A stretch of 43,365 nucleotides of DNA from CAZCDS01 sp964497585. Its GTDB lineage: Bacteria > Desulfobacterota > Desulfomonilia > Desulfomonilales > Desulfomonilaceae. Positions 26,209 to 33,661 of this stretch are shown in pieces. The stretch covers positions 1-43,365 of the forward strand of contig CAZCDS010000056.1 of the NCBI GenBank assembly GCA_964497585.1, written 5' to 3'. Both the position numbers and the translations under genes were made by a program. Below the pieces are notes generated by a model, which saw only the letters and a program-made list of their open reading frames with translations, ran no database searches and was not told the origin of the DNA. The stretch's first letter is position 1. The number at the start of each line of letters is the position of its first letter.

Positions 26209-26658
26209 CTATTCCGTCATCCGGAGAAGCTCGTTACCCACCCGACGTACGGCTGCAACCCCATCCTCACCGAGGAGAGCCACCGCCCTTGCCTGGCCGT
26301 GCTCCCACGCGGGGCGAGCCGCTTCGATTATGCTAAAACCTTCGCCCGTTACCTTCAATACGTGTGATCGGCCGTCACGTCCAGTGATGGTCTCGATCCA
26401 TCCCTTTCTTTTCATCCGCTCCACATTACGGCTCAGGGTGGACGGGTCAAGGTGCAGGGCCCGGCACACATCCGACGGCCGCGCCGGCCCGAAAAGCGCA
26501 ACAGCCACCAGGATATTCATCTGGCTAACCTTGAGTCCCAGGGGCCGGAGCTCCTCCTCGTACGCGGCCGTGACCACGCGATTGATCATGCGGACTCTGA
26601 CCGCAAGACAATCCCTTGCGATGGTCAGGAGTTCCTCGTAGGTTTGTACGTTGTCCAT
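26209..26658 (-). CDS. MarR-family transcriptional regulator
   Basis: A 149-aa winged-helix repressor-type protein. The recognition region ARPSDVCRALHLDPSTLSRNVERMKRKGWIE (quoted here in parts: SDVCRALHLD, STLSRNVERM) and the wing (TGRDGRSHVLKVT) are clear. MarR dimers bind short palindromes and are released by phenolic or oxidising ligands. TTGTATATACAA sits in its own promoter over the -10 hexamer and again before the QueG-SCP2 gene, so autoregulation and control of the downstream redox genes are likely. The ribosome site is weak (GGTGA). Confidence 0.9.
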   Translation of the reverse strand: MDNVQTYEELLTIARDCLAVRVRMINRVVTAAYEEELRPLGLKVSQMNILVAVALFGPARPSDVCRALHLDPSTLSRNVERMKRKGWIETITGRDGRSHVLKVTGEGFSIIEAARPAWEHGQARAVALLGEDGVAAVRRVGNELLRMTE

Positions 26659-26676
26659 GGGTGGTCACCAGAGATC

Positions 26677-26705
26677 ATTGTATATACAACCAAGTCTGGA
26701 GTCAA
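26677..26705 (-). promoter_or_regulatory. MarR promoter with overlapping operator
   Basis: On the minus strand TTGACT (26705-26700) and TACAAT (26682-26677) are 17 bases apart. The palindrome TTGTATATACAA at 26678-26689 covers the -10 hexamer, the classic position for repression. Confidence 0.6.
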
Positions 26706-26767
26706 GAAATAAACCGCAGCGTTTCCGCCGTACGGCTTTTCTGCCAAAAGGCCTCCCGGCTAGATGC

Positions 26768-27121
26768 TCACCTTCTCCCATCCTGCTTGCGTTCCGCTTT
26801 TCGACGTCGGATTCGTTCCCGGAGATCCTCTAGCTCTCCGGCCCCTTCCCTTTCTCGATCGGTTTCGAGTTCGGTGATCCGTTCCTGCCCGTCACCCTCC
26901 CGCTGTTCCCGTTGTTTTTTGTAGCTCCTTGCCAAGAGGAGGAATATCACGAGACCCCCGATGCCGTAGGCGATCTGCACCAGGGTGTTCACGGGAAGAG
27001 AGGCATCAACGAAGCCGAGACCACTGATTATCACGTAGGCTAATCCCATGAATACGAGTAGGATGACCACGAGTTTCAATGTATCGCTCAATGTTGTTCG
27101 ATTAGCCTTTTCGTTTTTCAT
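26768..27121 (-). CDS. Small membrane protein with charged tail, unknown
   Basis: A 117-aa hypothetical protein: two hydrophobic segments (about 15-35 and 44-63) followed by a strongly charged tail rich in E, R and K that should form a helix or coiled coil (RITELETDREREGAGELEDL). No family recognised. Its start has no good ribosome site, but a 47-codon ORF with a strong site ends 20 bases inside it, so translation may be coupled. The tail may reach into the cytoplasm as a docking surface (inference). Confidence 0.6.
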   Translation of the reverse strand: MKNEKANRTTLSDTLKLVVILLVFMGLAYVIISGLGFVDASLPVNTLVQIAYGIGGLVIFLLLARSYKKQREQREGDGQERITELETDREREGAGELEDLRERIRRRKAERKQDGRR

Positions 27122-27245
27122 GGGAAACCAGGAAACCTTTATCGACCATGGATGTCAACTCTGACTGTGAATGAGGCATGCCCCGGAAGACGCTACTAGA
27201 GGAACGGCCCCCCGAGCTCTTTCGGGGTTGCTTCTGTGTAATCAT
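27102..27245 (-). CDS. Possible 47-aa small protein, translationally coupled
   Basis: ATG 27245 is preceded by AAGGAGG with an 8-base gap, one of the best ribosome sites in the region. The product is short, Ser- and Arg-rich and has no recognised domain. Its stop lies 20 bases inside the next gene, which itself lacks a ribosome site, so this could be a real small protein or a leader ORF that brings ribosomes to the membrane-protein start. Confidence 0.4.
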   Translation of the reverse strand: MITQKQPRKSSGGRSSSSVFRGMPHSQSELTSMVDKGFLVSHEKRKG

Positions 27246-27310
27246 GCGGAGAGCCTCCTTGTGCAAGAAGAGGAGTGCCCCGCATTCACCTCGCAAGAGC
27301 CGAGATCCCC

Positions 27311-27634
27311 TCACGTGCCGGGGTTGAGTTTCACGAGGGTAGCGCCCCAGCCGCCTGCGTCGAGTGGCGCTTCTTCAAAGCTTTCCACGAGCCGGTGCTT
27401 TTTCAGGATCGACCTCACCCGATCGCGCAGGATTCCCTTCCCCTTGCCGTGGATAATACGGACGTCGAGGATGCGTTTTTCCAGGCAAGCCTCCAGGTAA
27501 TCGTCAAGGAGTCCGGGGAGCTCCTTCGGAGAAAAGGTGTGGAGATCCAGGACGCCGTCGATGGGGATTTCCACGGTCTCCATCTCCGCAGGTTCGAACC
27601 ATTGATCCTCGTTCTGCTCATCGATCTCGTTCAT
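27311..27634 (-). CDS. Smr-domain protein
   Basis: A 107-aa protein made almost entirely of a Smr (small MutS-related) domain: DLHTFSPKE with the family DLH motif near residue 30, and IIHGKGKGILRDRV with the HGKGxG motif near 60. Smr domains bind or nick nucleic acids; small stand-alone versions have been linked to mRNA cleavage and ribosome rescue. The terminal GGWGATLVKL closes the fold. The start follows GGAGAG with a 10-base gap. It sits 35 nt after the GlxA-type regulator gene on the same strand. Confidence 0.88.
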   Translation of the reverse strand: MNEIDEQNEDQWFEPAEMETVEIPIDGVLDLHTFSPKELPGLLDDYLEACLEKRILDVRIIHGKGKGILRDRVRSILKKHRLVESFEEAPLDAGGWGATLVKLNPGT

Positions 27635-27669
27635 CGCTGGTCTTCTCTCCGGGCCGCACGTCCAATCGG

Positions 27670-28698
27670 CTAACTATAACGGGAACTCGAGCGCGACTCA
27701 ATGCGAGTTCCGGGGAGTTCCGCAGAGTACCCTGCGAATCGTCGCTGATATTCGTTTGGTCTCAACCCGGTCAGTCTGACGAATATCTTTCTGAAAAATG
27801 GAATATCTTCGTACCCAACTTGATAGGTTATTTCACTGAAAGTCTGGGTGCCTTCCTCCAGAAGCTGTTTAGCCTTTTCCACCCGCAATGTCTGTAGGTA
27901 ACCCAATGGAGTTACTCCTACTGACTGCTTGAAGCGGCGTTCCAGGGAACGACGACTCATTCGGAGTTTCTGTGCCAACCACTCGTAATCGATTGCCTCA
28001 GATTGATGCTGTTCTATCCATTCCTGGGCCTTTACGACCAAACGGTCCCCATGATCTTTCGGAAAAGACACATGTTGATAGGGAGACTGAGACACCCGAC
28101 CCATATCGAGAACCATGGTCTTGGCAGACTCGACGGCTGCCTCTCGACCACAGAATTTTTCCACCAGGTAGAGAGAAAGATCCAGACCGGCGCTTACCCC
28201 GGCCGAACAATAGAGGCGTCCGTGATCGAGGAACATCCGGTCCTGCCGTAATTTCACCTGCGGATATCTTTTGCGGAACATGTCTACAAATCCCCAATGG
28301 AGGGTAGCGGATTTACCATCCAGAAGGCCGGTTTCCGAGAGTAAAAAGACGCCGGTGCAAATACTGGCAACATGGGCGCCTTGATCGTAATGATGCCGTA
28401 TCCAAGGCACCAGTTCCGGAGTTTTGTCAAGAATCTTCTGAATATATGTAGCCGAGGAGATGATTATCAGATCGGTTTGCTCAATATCCCTAATGCCGCA
28501 ATGCGGTTGGATGTTGATATTGTTGACCGAGCGTATGGGTTTTCCGTCTTCCGACGCGACTGTTACGTCGAAGAACGGTGTCGGGGGGGATTTCGTCACA
28601 CGATTCCACAACCGCCCTGCCTGATTGAAAACATCCATGGGCCCAAAGATAGTCGTGGCCATGGTGTTGTACGGTGCAAGAATAGTGACTTTTTTCAT
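27670..28698 (-). CDS. GlxA-type AraC transcriptional regulator
   Basis: A 342-aa regulator. ATG 28698 has GGAGG upstream. The N-terminal half is a DJ-1/PfpI (class I glutamine-amidotransferase-like) domain with the nucleophile-elbow sequence ASICTGVFLLSETGLLDG. The C-terminal half (about 235-330) has two AraC helix-turn-helix units, LAQKLRMSRRSLERRFKQ and ITYQVGYEDIPFFRKIF. Relatives control catabolic genes for amines, carnitine or cyanate-like compounds; the effector here is unknown. It is divergent from a DUF3795 gene, with an inverted AAAGTGGC repeat between them, a likely operator. Confidence 0.92.
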   Translation of the reverse strand: MKKVTILAPYNTMATTIFGPMDVFNQAGRLWNRVTKSPPTPFFDVTVASEDGKPIRSVNNINIQPHCGIRDIEQTDLIIISSATYIQKILDKTPELVPWIRHHYDQGAHVASICTGVFLLSETGLLDGKSATLHWGFVDMFRKRYPQVKLRQDRMFLDHGRLYCSAGVSAGLDLSLYLVEKFCGREAAVESAKTMVLDMGRVSQSPYQHVSFPKDHGDRLVVKAQEWIEQHQSEAIDYEWLAQKLRMSRRSLERRFKQSVGVTPLGYLQTLRVEKAKQLLEEGTQTFSEITYQVGYEDIPFFRKIFVRLTGLRPNEYQRRFAGYSAELPGTRIESRSSSRYS

Positions 28699-28718
28699 CG
28701 GTTCCTCCGATCCTGAAA

Positions 28719-28761
28719 AAAGTGGCGATATCACCCATCACCATGTCGATTATGCCACTTT
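28719..28761. promoter_or_regulatory. Inverted operator-like sites between GlxA-type and DUF3795 genes
   Basis: AAAGTGGC at 28719-28726 and GCCACTTT at 28754-28761 form a perfect 8-bp inverted pair; flanking bases extend the match imperfectly (GATA/TAT). The spacing, about 35 bp centre to centre, is just over three helical turns. Position between divergent genes suggests binding of the AraC-type regulator. Confidence 0.45.
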
Positions 28762-28864
28762 CTTTCCCCCACAGCAAGCGCGAGGATCAAAGAAGCTGCT
28801 CCCACGAAAGGCACGGAGTGCCAACGCCTGGAGGCGTGACCTATCTCATGAAAGGAGACGACCC

Positions 28865-29320
28865 ATGACCGACGAAAGAATCAAAGAGGCTATAGCGCCC
28901 TGCGGCCTTTGTTGTGAGACCTGTTTTGCACATGTGGACGGGGATATCCGTAGATACAGCATGAAACTGAAAGAAAAACTGGGAAATTTCCACGTCAATG
29001 CCAAACGATTCGAAACCCTTCTCGAGAACCCTATTTTTGGCAAGTACCTGGCTTTCAAGGAGATGCTGGAGTATTTTGCCGCGGAAAACTGTAAGGGGTG
29101 TCGCAACGAACAGTGTAAGCTGTTCAAAGGCTGTGGGGTACGCGGGTGTCACCAGGAAAAAGGGCTGGATTTCTGCTTCCAGTGCGATCAGTTTCCCTGC
29201 GAGAATACCAATTTCGATCCCGGCCTGTATAAAGGATGGGTGGCGATAAATGAAAAGATCAGGGCAATGGGTATAGAACAATACTGTGAATTTGCCAGAA
29301 ACCGATCCAGATATCCATAA
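28865..29320 (+). CDS. DUF3795 Cys-rich protein
   Basis: A 151-aa protein, ATG 28865 after AAAGGAGA. It shows the DUF3795 pattern: CGLCCETC near the start, then CKGCRNEQC, CGVRGC, and CFQCDQFPC. Ten or more cysteines suggest zinc or Fe-S binding. The family is frequent in anaerobes and has no established function. Divergent from the GlxA-type regulator and probably controlled by it (inference from the shared intergenic repeats). Confidence 0.88.
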   Translation: MTDERIKEAIAPCGLCCETCFAHVDGDIRRYSMKLKEKLGNFHVNAKRFETLLENPIFGKYLAFKEMLEYFAAENCKGCRNEQCKLFKGCGVRGCHQEKGLDFCFQCDQFPCENTNFDPGLYKGWVAINEKIRAMGIEQYCEFARNRSRYP

Positions 29321-29791
29321 CATGAATAGGTATGCGGGGCATTTGGTGCGGAGTTCCAGGTACACCACATTTAATGCCCCGTGGAACTCCTTGTAGGGCA
29401 GGGCTTCTGCCTACGCAATACTCTGCCAGCCCCTCCTCCCAGCCGAGCAATGGAATCATGGCTCTCAAGGGGTCTGCCGGTTCGTTCGTGCGGTCGGAGG
29501 AGTTCAACCTCCTCACATGAGGCTTCCTGGACAATTGGCCGTCAACTCAATACTGACGCGCTAATCCACACGACAGAAAAAAGGCCGCTGCCTGCGATTG
29601 CCTTGCTGAATGACGTGAGGGGGCAACCCCGGTGCCACCGCTCGTCCTGTTTGACCCGTAAGCACACCGTAGAGAATCTTGCTCACTCCTCAGGAACTGA
29701 GTACGGTGTACCTGGAACTGATGGGAACTATGCGGAACTACGAAATAAACGAACGGAACTATCGGAACTATACCCGGAACTCCATCCTTGA
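29321..29791. repeat. Repeat-rich intergenic: inverted repeats and phased GGAACT motifs
   Basis: No credible gene in 470 bases. GGAGTTCCA (29350-29358) pairs with TGGAACTCC (29382-29390). A 15-bp sequence at 29352-29366 is the exact reverse complement of GGTGTACCTGGAACT at 29705-29719, giving a 370-bp element with inverted ends. GGAACT then recurs at 29693, 29714, 29724, 29734, 29755, 29764 and 29776, with steps of 21, 10, 10, 21, 9 and 12, roughly in helical phase. Could be a MITE-like remnant or a protein-binding array. Confidence 0.55.
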
Positions 29792-31099
29792 TCAGAAAGC
29801 AATTTCCAGGCTCCCGCCGAACATCCACATCTTTTGGTATATGCTCAGGGTTTCAGGAGTGGCCTGAGAGTAGTTTGCGTTTAGCCAATAGGGCCCAAAG
29901 GCGCCGTAAGCATTTCCCGCCGTTTGATATTCGGGGCACGAACCTGACATGCTGGCGTAGGAATAGCGAGCTTCCAACTCAATTATGAAAAAATCTCGCC
30001 AGCGATTCCGGCAACGGAAATCTAGATCCAGCGCCCACCGCTGACCGCCGCTGACCGAGGAGTACTGCGATCCCCAAATCCCCGGGGTAAAATTCGCGAA
30101 TGGATCAAGATAAGCGCCATCCCAGGAGAACTCATAGTGTCCGAATAGGTAGGGATACAGGCGCGCATCGAAAAAACACCCAAAGTCAGGACCGAAGGTA
30201 TTCGACATACGGAGGCCAACAAACGCGCCGTGCCAAGTAATCTTCTGAGACATGTTAAACTCGGTGGCGCTTGTCAGGGTATCCCTCCACGCGGGTCTCC
30301 ACCCCTGCTGTCCGGGCAAGACAGGGTAGCTAGCAAAACCGCCCCCCCCAGCGCCAGGAGGTATACTCGCGCTTAACGGATCTATGTCGCTCTTAATCCG
30401 GCTCCACTTGTAACCTAAAAGCAAGTCCAATACCGAAAGAATAGGTATCTTGCCGCATATGTCAAATGCCCAGTACTTGTTTCTGTTATCGAGATTTATG
30501 AATCCAGCCTCGTTGTTCCCTAATACCAAAACACCGAGAGCACCCCGATACCACCGATTTGGAGGTAGGGTACTAACGGGGAAGTTCCCCGCATCAGTGT
30601 ATTGTGTGAATTTTGTAGGAAGGCGACGATTTGTTTCCACAGCGAATGTGAGGAATTCCATTGCCGGCAGGCCTACCCCGAGGATTCCTGAGATATACCA
30701 ATCTTTTAGGTCCGCCTTTCTGTGGTGGACAAAGCCGCCGAAGTCCGACTGAAGCAAGCCTACATGTTGACCGAAGGCGACGGCATCCTCGACCTGAATC
30801 CACCCCCCTCCATAAAAGAGACCGACGCGGGCGCTGGTCACCCCTATGCTTCCTAAAAAGTCCCAATAATCACTGAACATTACGCGCCACCAAGGCCCCT
30901 GAATGGTCCCGGGCAACACCAACTGATTAGAGGGAACCAGATTAAGCCTTCCCCCAGGAACGCCCCCCGGCGCCGGACCTACAAAGTTCTGTGGGAATTG
31001 CTGAACACCTTGCGACCCCGCAACCGTAACCAGATTGCAGGCGAGGAATGATCCTGCAATGACGACGAGGAGCATTCGCCCGATGGAACGCGCCCTCAT
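29792..31099 (-). CDS. Outer-membrane beta-barrel protein, unknown
   Basis: A 435-aa secreted protein, ATG 31099 after GAGGAGG. The N-terminus is a signal peptide (basic start, hydrophobic RMLLVVIAGSFLA, cleavage near AGS). The rest is rich in aromatic residues and Gly with alternating short hydrophobic strands, and the last residues are SLEIAF, the C-terminal Phe pattern recognised by the BAM machinery. No named family recognised. It could be a porin-like or surface protein. It stands alone; tandem hairpins lie about 200 nt upstream and the GGAACT array starts just after the stop. Confidence 0.72.
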   Translation of the reverse strand: MRARSIGRMLLVVIAGSFLACNLVTVAGSQGVQQFPQNFVGPAPGGVPGGRLNLVPSNQLVLPGTIQGPWWRVMFSDYWDFLGSIGVTSARVGLFYGGGWIQVEDAVAFGQHVGLLQSDFGGFVHHRKADLKDWYISGILGVGLPAMEFLTFAVETNRRLPTKFTQYTDAGNFPVSTLPPNRWYRGALGVLVLGNNEAGFINLDNRNKYWAFDICGKIPILSVLDLLLGYKWSRIKSDIDPLSASIPPGAGGGGFASYPVLPGQQGWRPAWRDTLTSATEFNMSQKITWHGAFVGLRMSNTFGPDFGCFFDARLYPYLFGHYEFSWDGAYLDPFANFTPGIWGSQYSSVSGGQRWALDLDFRCRNRWRDFFIIELEARYSYASMSGSCPEYQTAGNAYGAFGPYWLNANYSQATPETLSIYQKMWMFGGSLEIAF

Positions 31100-31935
31100 A
31101 CCACACCTCCTCACTGCAACACCCTTGCTGCCACCAACGGCCTGCAAGTCTGATCGTCAGTCGGCAGGTGGCGTCAAGAGAGAAATGGAATAAAAAACTC
31201 ACGACTTTTACATCAGAAGCACAAAATATTTCAAATGTCAAGAAAAATCCAGTGAACAAGTCTCCCCATTTTCACTTCCAGTAAGCCATAATCACATAAG
31301 ATCCCCTACAGGGGAATGTCCCGGAGGACATTTCAATTCACGGAAGCGAATGCGGGGAGGTATGCTCAAAAACGAAATAGAAGAGCCCTTTTCGGTAACG
31401 TGACGCCGATATTGCCTATGTCGGGTCCTCGGGGAGGAGATGACGGAGCCTAATCGGAGCGGACCATCTCCTGCCTTCTCATGGGCAGTAGGGTACCCGA
31501 AATGGCAAGCGCCGTAGAGTTCCATTGAACTCCCTTTTATGCCTGCGGTTTCTTGCTTCAGGAGGAAGGCGAGGCAGAGGAGCTCGTACGAAGAGCCTAC
31601 GAGCACCAAGACGCCGCCCAATACCCGCTGGCAAAGGGAAGATGCGATCTGGTCGCCTCTGCGGAAGGGATTCTTGAAAGAATCTACGACCTCTGCGTCG
31701 AAAACATGGAACCAATTGGTAGTGCAGGTGAAACACCGGCTGGACTCGCCGCCGCCCTGATACAAGGCGGCAGACCTGTTGCCGAAGCCGCCGTGACAGT
31801 CGCGAATCAAACCGGTTAATAAGCCTGTTCAGTAAGCCTATGGCTGCGTTCTCTGTGTACGACCTGCTTCAAAGGCTGGAAGACCCCATGGTTAAGGTCT
31901 TAAAAGGAACCAGGAAAGAAGGTTGAAACACCATC
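31100..31935. other. Largely non-coding region with tandem hairpins
   Basis: CCCC-TACA-GGGG at 31303-31314 is followed at once by AATGTCC-CGGA-GGACATT at 31315-31332. On the minus strand the second loop is UCCG closed by C-G, a UNCG-type stable tetraloop. They may be a REP-like element. Possible ORFs are 31553-31819 (88 codons, + strand, TTG start, no ribosome site) and 31840-31926 (28 codons, + strand, ATG); I cannot confirm either. A 172-codon minus-strand ORF (31292-31810) crosses the hairpins and is probably not a gene. Confidence 0.45.
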
Positions 31936-32181
31936 ATGGGAAATCAATCAGAAGGAAGACCTCCAATCAACCCTGACATGACCATCTTGGACGGAGTGTC
32001 TCGGTATCGGAGGACCGAAATCGTTTTCAAGCAATATGACGAAATGACGGGCACTTGTCTCTGCTGTCAGGCGCTCTTTGATCCTGTGAAGGACGTTGCG
32101 GAAAAGTATGGGCTGGACCTGAAGCTGTTGATGGCCGATCTACTCGACGCAGTTTCGGGGGAACCTTGCGATACACCTTAA
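31936..32181 (+). CDS. DUF1858-like redox small protein
   Basis: An 81-aa protein resembling the DUF1858 hybrid-cluster-protein-associated disulfide domain: INPDMTILDGVSRY, then a CLCC motif in place of the usual CLGC, and VAEKYGLDLKLLMADLL. The closely spaced cysteines could cycle as a disulfide or bind a metal. The ribosome site is weak (AAAGAAGG 13 bases upstream). It converges on the molybdoenzyme operon; an 8-bp inverted repeat lies between the two stops. Confidence 0.65.
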   Translation: MGNQSEGRPPINPDMTILDGVSRYRRTEIVFKQYDEMTGTCLCCQALFDPVKDVAEKYGLDLKLLMADLLDAVSGEPCDTP

Positions 32182-32193
32182 ATTTGGCGTCTG

Positions 32194-32228
32194 TGCGCGT
32201 TCACCCCCGTAGAAGGAACAAACGCGCA
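32194..32228. terminator. Candidate bidirectional terminator between convergent genes
   Basis: TGCGCGTT at 32194-32201 and AACGCGCA at 32221-32228 pair perfectly over 8 bp with a 19-base loop. It lies between the stops of the DUF1858-like gene and the 2Fe-2S subunit gene. No T tract is evident on either strand, so termination is only inferred from position. Confidence 0.35.
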
Positions 32229-32237
32229 GAAGATGCT

Positions 32238-32717
32238 CTATGTTTCGCGGTGCTTTCGATTTGACACACCCTCCACGGCCTCAACAATCTTTTTGTATCC
32301 CGTGCATCGACAGAGATTCGAAGAAACGGAGCGCACAATTTCGGCTTTGGTTGGCTGTGCGTTTCTGTCCAAAAGGCCTTTCGCGGTGAGAATCATGCCA
32401 GGTGTGCAAAACCCGCACTGGACAGCCCCTTTCTCCATGAAGGTCTGTTGAATCGGATCCAATGTCTCTCCGTCGGCCAGTCCTTCGATGGTGGTCACGT
32501 TTGCGCCTTCAACTTCCGCGGTCAACACGATACACGATCGAGCGGGGCGCCCATTGAGCAAAACGGTGCAGCTCCCGCAAGCACCAAGCCCACAACCTTC
32601 CTTGGCCCCGGTCAGTTCCAATTGATTTCTCAGCGTTTCCAGCAATGTTTCATTCGGCTTCACTTCGAGTTCGTAAGGTTCGCCGTTCACCAGCAGCTTG
32701 ATCGTGAGTTTCTTCAT
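32238..32717 (-). CDS. Molybdenum hydroxylase 2Fe-2S subunit
   Basis: A 159-aa subunit of the xanthine-dehydrogenase superfamily. The plant-type ferredoxin motif CGLGACGSC plus a later C (near 43-63) and the second motif CGFCTPG...CRCTGY (near 100-140) hold two 2Fe-2S clusters that pass electrons between the molybdenum site and FAD. Start at ATG 32717 follows GGAAGGGGAA. It lies 2 nt after the FAD subunit gene and is last in the operon. Full length for the family, with a short extra C-terminal tail (VSNRKHRET). Confidence 0.95.
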   Translation of the reverse strand: MKKLTIKLLVNGEPYELEVKPNETLLETLRNQLELTGAKEGCGLGACGSCTVLLNGRPARSCIVLTAEVEGANVTTIEGLADGETLDPIQQTFMEKGAVQCGFCTPGMILTAKGLLDRNAQPTKAEIVRSVSSNLCRCTGYKKIVEAVEGVSNRKHRET

Positions 32718-32719
32718 TG

Positions 32720-33661
32720 CTATTCCCCTTCCGTAAACCTAGCAAAGACGGTCTTCGCGAGAGTAAGAATCATTCGTTTCCTGTAATGGGGATCGAGCAC
32801 GGTATTCGCTACCGGTTTCGCGTAGTGAGAAACAGCCTGGACGGCTTCGTTAATCGCTTCGTGCGAAAGCTGGTTCAATTCTGTGCCATACGGCTTGGGG
32901 CCGATCGCTCCCACGACGAGCTTTCCGCCGCCTTCCCCATACGCGATCGCCAAATTCAAGAGCGGATAGTCAATCGCGCCTCGGAGTCGCAGCTTTTCGT
33001 AATCGCCGACGGTCTTTTTTCTCGGAATAAAGATCGCAGTAAGGATTTCGCCCGGTTGGATACTGAAAGGTCTCTCGGGTTTACCCGAGTAGATTTCGTC
33101 CAGATCGACGCGTCTCTCTCCTCCCGGCCCTATGAGCTCCACCTGACTCGAAAGAGCGCTCAATGCGGTCGCATTGTCGCTGCAATAGTTCGCAAAACAC
33201 TTCTTGGCTCCCGGGACCGCATTGCACTCATCACCGCCCATCTTGAAGCAGAATCCTTTCGACTTCCGCCAGAATTCAGACTGGTTGTAAAAGAGGCATC
33301 GGGTGTTCTGCAACAGATTGCCCCCGACTGTAGCTCTCATTTGGAGCGACTCGCAGGAAGTCGCCTCCAGGGAAGCCTTGAACGCCGGGAAGTATTCGCT
33401 TATCAGGCCGTCTTCTCTGAGATCGAAGATTGTGACCAAAGAGCCGATCTTGATCCATTCGCCGCGATCCTCGACTGCCTTAAGACCACCTATTCGTTTC
33501 AGATCGATGACCGCTCGAGGTTTTTCCAACCCGAGTTTTACGCGGGGAAGCAGGTCAGTTCCGCCGCTCAGGTAGAAGGCGTCGCCGTCGTACTGTTGAT
33601 AGGTCTCGATCGCTTCCTGAACATCCTGCGGGCTCGTGTATGCAAATTGAGTCGAAATCAT
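32720..33661 (-). CDS. FAD subunit with 4Fe-4S loop, HcrB type
   Basis: A 313-aa FAD-binding subunit (CoxM/PCMH fold). FAD contacts are YLSGGTDLLPRVK and ATVGGNLLQNTRC. An insertion between the FAD motifs carries C122, C138, C146 and C155 (CX15CX7CX8C), with C160 nearby. Such a loop with an extra 4Fe-4S cluster is the hallmark of 4-hydroxybenzoyl-CoA reductase beta subunits and is absent from ordinary xanthine dehydrogenases. It lets low-potential electrons reach the molybdenum site, so the enzyme may work reductively. The ATG overlaps the stop of the large subunit (ATGA), so the two are coupled. Confidence 0.9.
   Translation of the reverse strand: MISTQFAYTSPQDVQEAIETYQQYDGDAFYLSGGTDLLPRVKLGLEKPRAVIDLKRIGGLKAVEDRGEWIKIGSLVTIFDLREDGLISEYFPAFKASLEATSCESLQMRATVGGNLLQNTRCLFYNQSEFWRKSKGFCFKMGGDECNAVPGAKKCFANYCSDNATALSALSSQVELIGPGGERRVDLDEIYSGKPERPFSIQPGEILTAIFIPRKKTVGDYEKLRLRGAIDYPLLNLAIAYGEGGGKLVVGAIGPKPYGTELNQLSHEAINEAVQAVSHYAKPVANTVLDPHYRKRMILTLAKTVFARFTEGE

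Noticed and set aside
31292..31810. 172-codon minus-strand ORF upstream of the outer-membrane protein gene
   Set aside because: It runs through the tandem hairpins, has no ribosome site and a Ser/Arg/Pro-rich product; considered a group II intron trace but no domain V-like sequence was found.
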